A stretch of 33,226 nt of DNA, taken from NCBI GenBank assembly GCA_009693345.1, contig SHXL01000005.1:1-33226 (forward strand). The letters are read 5' to 3'. The position numbers and the translations under genes are program-made. Source of the stretch: Betaproteobacteria bacterium (lineage in GTDB: Bacteria > Pseudomonadota > Gammaproteobacteria > Burkholderiales > SG8-39). Positions within the stretch are counted from its first letter, which is position 1. Each line of letters starts with the position of its first letter. Positions 29,061-33,226 of the stretch are shown here, one piece after another. The notes below the pieces were generated by a model, which worked only from the letters and a program-made list of their open reading frames with translations, did not search any database and was not told where the DNA came from.

Positions 29061-29786
29061 TTGATCGATCCCGCTACCGGAGCACTGCCGTTCGCCCCCG
29101 GGGTGCCCGCCGCGACCCCGGACGAGGCGCTACTGTCCAGGCGCAGCGTGCGCGCATTCAAGCCCGACGCCGTGCCGCTCGCGCTGGTCGAGGAGATCCT
29201 CGCGCTCGCCAGCCGGACTCCTTCCGGCACCAATATCCAGCCCTGGAAAGTGCGCGTGCTGGCCGGCGCGGTGCGCGACCGCATCAGCGCGGCGATGCTG
29301 GAAGCGTATGCGGTCGAGGGCGCGGAGAGTTTCAAGCGGCCTTACAACTACTACCCCGTGAAATGGCGCGAACCCTACCTTGCGAGGCGCCGCAAGCTCG
29401 GCTGGGATCTGTACGGCCTGCTCGGCATCAGCCGCGACAACAAGGCCGGCATGGACGCGCAATACACGCGGAACTACAAGTTTTTCGATGCGCCGGTCGC
29501 CTTGATTTTCACGCTGGATGCTGACATGGAGACCGGCAGCTGGCTCGATTACGGCATGTTCCTGCAGAGCATCATGCTTGCCGCGCGCGCCAAGGGGCTG
29601 GACACCTGCGCCCAAGCGGCGATCGCCAACGCGCACCGGGTATTGCGCCGCGAACTCGCCATTCCCGACTCGGAACAGATCGTCTGCGGCATGTCGCTCG
29701 GCTATGCGCGCGACGACATCGTCAATCACCTAGTCACCGCACGCGAGCCGGTGCGCAGTTTCACTCGCTTTCTCGGCTTCGAATGA
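29061..29786 (+). CDS. Nitroreductase family protein
   Basis: 241 aa, TTG start; LLSRRSVRAFKPDAVPLALVEEILALASRTPSGTNIQPWKVRVL. Confidence 0.9.
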   Translation: MIDPATGALPFAPGVPAATPDEALLSRRSVRAFKPDAVPLALVEEILALASRTPSGTNIQPWKVRVLAGAVRDRISAAMLEAYAVEGAESFKRPYNYYPVKWREPYLARRRKLGWDLYGLLGISRDNKAGMDAQYTRNYKFFDAPVALIFTLDADMETGSWLDYGMFLQSIMLAARAKGLDTCAQAAIANAHRVLRRELAIPDSEQIVCGMSLGYARDDIVNHLVTAREPVRSFTRFLGFE

Positions 29787-29821
29787 CGCAAGCTTAGGGA
29801 ACCACCGACAAGGAGACTGTC

Positions 29822-30922
29822 ATGCGACTACCCTATCGGGTCATCGACGCCGATGGCCATATCGACGAAAAGCATGTGAACTGGGCCGAGCGCGTGCCCG
29901 AGCGCTTCCGCAAGGACGCACCCTGCTGGGTGAGCTACCCCGATGGGCGCAAGCACATGGTCGTCGAGGGCAAGCTCTGGCCCACGCGCCGCGACTTCTA
30001 CGGCGCGCTCGGCATGTGGCCCGAACCGAAAAAAGCGCCGCATATCTGGGGCTGGGATCGCGAAGGCATGCAGGACCCGCACCAGCGCATTCCCGACATG
30101 GACCTGGAGGGCATCGACACCGCGGTGCTGTTCGGCACCTTCGTCGGCCTGGGCGCGCTCGCGTCGATGGAGGACCCGGGGCTCGCCGCCGCCGTCTGCA
30201 CGGCCTACAACGACTGGCTCGCCGAATACTGCGCGCCCTACCCCGAGCGCCTGAAGGGCATCGCCATCGTGCCTTGGCAGGATCCGCAGGCCGCGCGCAA
30301 GGAAATGCGCCGCGCGGTCGAACGCAAGGGCATGGTCGGCGTCGTCGCCTTGAGCAACTTCGGCGGGCATCTGCTGCACGAGCCGCAGTTCGACCCGCTC
30401 TGGCAGGAGGCCGAAGGGCTCGGCGTGCCGGTCTGCGTGCATATCATCTCCAACAATTCGGTTGGCATCGACCGCTTCGACCGCTACGTGTTCAAGCACG
30501 CCTTCTACCCGCTGGATTCGATGATCTCGGTCGCCTCGTTTACGGCCGGAGGCGTGCTGGAGCGTTTTCCCAAGCTCAAGGTGTCGTTCATGGAAGCAGG
30601 CGTGGGCTGGGTGCCCTGGGTCGTGGATCGCCTGCACGAGCACTACGAACTGCTGCCGCACATGTTGCCCTGGCAGAAGCGCGACCCGCGGGACTGGATC
30701 AAGAGCGACAACGTGCATTTCAGCGTTGAGCCGGAAGAATCCACGATCGCCTACGTCGCCCGGACAATCGGCGAGGAGCGGCTCATGTACGCCTCCGACT
30801 ACTCGCACTGGGACTGCCAGTGCCCGGAGTCGGTGAAACTGCTCAACGAACAAAAGGACCTCGGCGAGGGCTTCAAGCGCAAGCTGTTCGGTGAAAACGC
30901 GGCGCGATTGTTCGGTATCTGA
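29822..30922 (+). CDS. Amidohydrolase family protein (ACMSD-like)
   Basis: 366 aa; RVIDADGHIDE, CAPYPERLKGIAIVPWQDPQAARKEMRRAVE, MYASDYSHWDCQCPES. Confidence 0.9.
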   Translation: MRLPYRVIDADGHIDEKHVNWAERVPERFRKDAPCWVSYPDGRKHMVVEGKLWPTRRDFYGALGMWPEPKKAPHIWGWDREGMQDPHQRIPDMDLEGIDTAVLFGTFVGLGALASMEDPGLAAAVCTAYNDWLAEYCAPYPERLKGIAIVPWQDPQAARKEMRRAVERKGMVGVVALSNFGGHLLHEPQFDPLWQEAEGLGVPVCVHIISNNSVGIDRFDRYVFKHAFYPLDSMISVASFTAGGVLERFPKLKVSFMEAGVGWVPWVVDRLHEHYELLPHMLPWQKRDPRDWIKSDNVHFSVEPEESTIAYVARTIGEERLMYASDYSHWDCQCPESVKLLNEQKDLGEGFKRKLFGENAARLFGI

Positions 30923-30930
30923 GCGCCGCC

Positions 30931-31914
30931 ATGAGCCCGGTTTCGAAACTCCCGGTCGTGCTGCTCGGCCGGATGTATCACCCGCAAGGCGAAGAGCGCC
31001 TGCGAGCGGAGGTGCCCGTCGAGATCCTCGAGAAACCGACGCCCGAGAATGTCGTCGCCGCGCTGCGCACGGCGAGCGGCGTATTCGTGCGCTACCCCAA
31101 CCGCCTGAAGGCCAAGGCGATCGCGGGTGCGGAACACCTGCGCATCATCAGCGCCTCGGGGCGCGGTACAGACGCGATCGACCTGGAGGCCGCCACCGCA
31201 CGCGGCATTCCCGTGGTCAACCAACCGGCGTTCGGCATCGTCCCCGTCACCGAGCACACCATCGGCGTAATGATCGCGTTCGCGAAGAACCTGCTGCCGC
31301 TGAACAGGCTCACGCACGCGGGCAAGGGGTGGCCGGCGCAGAAAGACTACCGGCGCACCGAGCTGCGCGGCAAGACGCTCGGCGTGATTGGCCTCGGCAA
31401 CATCGGCGAGGAGATCGCGCGCTGTTGCACGCAGGCGTTCAGGATGCGGGTCCTCGCCTACGATCCGTATGTGCCGGCGGCGAAGGCCGTGCGCGTTGGC
31501 GCGGAGTGGACGAGCGACCTGGGGCGCATTTGGCGCGAGTCGGACTTCGTCTCGGTGCACGCCGAGCTCACCGAGGAGACCCGCGGCATGGTCGGCGAGT
31601 CAGAATTACGCGCGATGCAGCCGCACGCGATCCTTATCAACACGGCGCGCGGACCGATCGTGCAGGCGAAGGCGCTCGCCGACGCGCTGCGCGAGCACCG
31701 CATCGCCGGCGCGTCGCTCGATGTCTACGAAGACGAGCCGTTCAGCGCCGACAGCCCGCTTGCGGGCCTGGAGAATGTGATTCTTTCACCGCACACCGGC
31801 GGCCTGACCGAAGAAGCGCTGCATGGCATGGCGCTGTCGGCCGCCGACCAGATCCTGCAGGCGCTGCGCGGCGAGCGCCCGCCGCATGTGGTCAACCCGC
31901 AAGTCTGGCGCTAG
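30931..31914 (+). CDS. D-isomer specific 2-hydroxyacid dehydrogenase
   Basis: 327 aa; GKTLGVIGLGNIGEEIARCC; HAILINTARGPIVQAKALADAL; LSPHTGGLTEEA. Confidence 0.93.
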   Translation: MSPVSKLPVVLLGRMYHPQGEERLRAEVPVEILEKPTPENVVAALRTASGVFVRYPNRLKAKAIAGAEHLRIISASGRGTDAIDLEAATARGIPVVNQPAFGIVPVTEHTIGVMIAFAKNLLPLNRLTHAGKGWPAQKDYRRTELRGKTLGVIGLGNIGEEIARCCTQAFRMRVLAYDPYVPAAKAVRVGAEWTSDLGRIWRESDFVSVHAELTEETRGMVGESELRAMQPHAILINTARGPIVQAKALADALREHRIAGASLDVYEDEPFSADSPLAGLENVILSPHTGGLTEEALHGMALSAADQILQALRGERPPHVVNPQVWR

Positions 31915-31919
31915 CGCCT

Positions 31920-32711
31920 ATGACTATCCGCTACCAGAAGCGGGGCCACGTGCGGCTCATCACCATCGATCGGCCGGCCAAGATGAACTCGCTCGACTTC
32001 GCGGCAAACGAGGCTCTGATCGAGGCCTGGCGCAAGTTCGACAGCGACGACGATGCTCGCGTCGCGGTCCTCACCGGCGCCGGTAACCGGGCGTTTTGCG
32101 CCGGCGCTGACCTCAAGACCTACACGATGGCCTTCGCGACGCGTCCGGGCCCCGAGTTCCGCCACCGCTACACCAACGGCCCGGGATTCGGCGGCATCAC
32201 GCGCCACCTGGAGACCTGGAAGCCGGTCATCGCCGCGATCAACGGCTATGCGATGTCGGGTGGCCTGGAGCTGGCGCTCGCCTGTGACCTGCGCTTTTGC
32301 TCGCCCAACGCGCAGTTCGCGTTGCAGGACGTCAAATGGGGGTTTCATGCCTGCGACGGCGCGCTGATCCGACTGCCCTGGATCGTCGGGCTGGGCAATG
32401 CGATGGAATTGTTTCTCTCGGGCGATCGCATCGACGCCGATCACGCGCTGCGTATCGGCTTGGTCAATCGCATCGTGCCGCGGAAGAAACTGCTCGCCGA
32501 AGCGATGGCCTATGCGCAGGCGCTGGCGCGGCGCGCACCGCTTGCCCAGCAGCTTGGTAAGGAGGTGATGCTCCGCTCGCTGGGCCGCCCGTTCGAGGAC
32601 GGGTTGCGATTCGAATCCCGGTCGTTCCACGACCTTGCCTTCAGCGCCGACCTGAAAGCCGGGACCGCCGCTTTCCGCCGCAAACGTCCGGCAAAGTTCA
32701 AGGGGCGCTAG
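31920..32711 (+). CDS. Enoyl-CoA hydratase/isomerase family protein
   Basis: In-frame ATG at 31920: MTIRYQKRGHVRLITIDRPAKMNSLDFAAN; GAGNRAFCAGADLKTY; INGYAMSGGLELALACDLRF. Confidence 0.92.
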   Translation: MTIRYQKRGHVRLITIDRPAKMNSLDFAANEALIEAWRKFDSDDDARVAVLTGAGNRAFCAGADLKTYTMAFATRPGPEFRHRYTNGPGFGGITRHLETWKPVIAAINGYAMSGGLELALACDLRFCSPNAQFALQDVKWGFHACDGALIRLPWIVGLGNAMELFLSGDRIDADHALRIGLVNRIVPRKKLLAEAMAYAQALARRAPLAQQLGKEVMLRSLGRPFEDGLRFESRSFHDLAFSADLKAGTAAFRRKRPAKFKGR

Positions 32712-33064
32712 CGCACGCAGGTAGAAAATCGCGGGCGCCATCGGCGGCGTCAGGTAGGAGGTCTGGATCATGATCAGGAACAGGATGCAAAACCACAACG
32801 GGTCGAAGCCGGCGCCAATCGCAAGCGGCGTGAACAACGGGACGAAGATCAGCACGATCGATATCCAGTCGAGGAAGAACCTCGCGATGAACAGAATCAG
32901 CATCATCCGCGACAGCAGCATCCAGGGGGTAAGACTCAGCTTGTTGATGATCATGCTCGCGGTGTTGATGCCGCCGCCGCCGATGAACACGCCGGTAAAC
33001 AGCGTTCCGGCGAGCAGCACCGTCATGATCATGGCGGTGATCTTGAGCGTCTTGATCAAGGCTA
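32712..33064 (-). pseudogene. Internal fragment of TRAP transporter large permease (DctM), truncated on both sides
   Basis: MTVLLAGTLFTGVFIGGGGINTASMIINKLSLTPWMLLSRMMLILFIARFFLDWISIVLIFVPLFTPLAIGAGFDPLWFCILFLIMIQTSYLTPPMAPAIFYLRALAP; runs into the end of the ECH gene on one side and the IS end on the other. Confidence 0.8.
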
Positions 33065-33226
33065 CGGATAGGACAATCGGTTCATCCGGGTTTTGCGTGG
33101 GTCGATTCCCGAAGGTGATATAGAAATGGCCTCAAAGGAGGAACGGGGCCATGCGAGATGTCGAGCTGTATCAGCAGCTTCTGGGCTTGGTTGCGCCGTG
33201 GACCGTGGGGCGCGGTGAGCTGTCGG
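33065..33226 (+). mobile_element. Left end of an ISL3-family-like insertion sequence (truncated by window end)
   Basis: IS-tip-like repeat (shared with 9381-9410) followed by RBS aaaggagg and a transposase N-terminus. Confidence 0.6.
33151..33226 (+). CDS. ISL3-like transposase N-terminus (partial)
   Basis: MRDVELYQQLLGLVAPWTVGRGELS..., resembles the start of ISL3-family transposases; only 25 codons visible. Confidence 0.6.
   Translation, partial: MRDVELYQQLLGLVAPWTVGRGELS

Noticed and set aside
30891-31919. N-terminal extension of the 30891-32711 ORF suggesting a dehydrogenase-hydratase fusion
   Set aside because: Off-frame reading of the D-2-hydroxyacid dehydrogenase; the hydratase has its own ATG at 31920 just after the dehydrogenase stop.

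Overview
GC-rich chromosomal segment, probably from a betaproteobacterium (Burkholderiales-like gene content; inference). It is dominated by CoA-dependent carboxylic acid catabolism and solute-binding-protein-dependent transporters. Left part: the end of an enoyl-CoA hydratase, a biotin-dependent acyl-CoA (methylcrotonyl-CoA type) carboxylase subunit, a complete tripartite tricarboxylate transporter (TctC-TctB-TctA), an HMG-CoA lyase and a DUF1289 protein, followed by two enoyl-CoA hydratases and an HCCA-isomerase. A scarred stretch at about 8.7-11.8 kb holds a small two-gene module with an apparently gutted nucleotidyltransferase, an IS-tip-like repeat, fragments of an M1 peptidase and a sigma factor, an intact MFS gene and a frameshifted Bug/TctC pseudogene. 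Next come a TRAP transporter, Cu/Zn SOD, and a long minus-strand run (about 15.7-28.4 kb) with three CaiB/BaiF CoA-transferases, CitE-like and HMGL-like lyases, an HpaB/4-BUDH-like protein, TauD, MmgE/PrpD, a GntR/UTRA regulator, acyl-CoA dehydrogenase and MaoC. The right end has PEBP, nitroreductase, amidohydrolase, D-2-hydroxyacid dehydrogenase and enoyl-CoA hydratase genes, then a truncated TRAP permease abutting the start of an ISL3-like transposase. Most notable observation: the GntR/UTRA regulator is split between its HTH and UTRA domains by five copies of a pentanucleotide (AGGCA/TGCCT). Three or six copies would restore one reading frame, so it is a candidate phase-variable switch. A perfect TTGTCCGGACAA palindrome lies directly downstream of a promoter-like sequence at the head of the same gene run.
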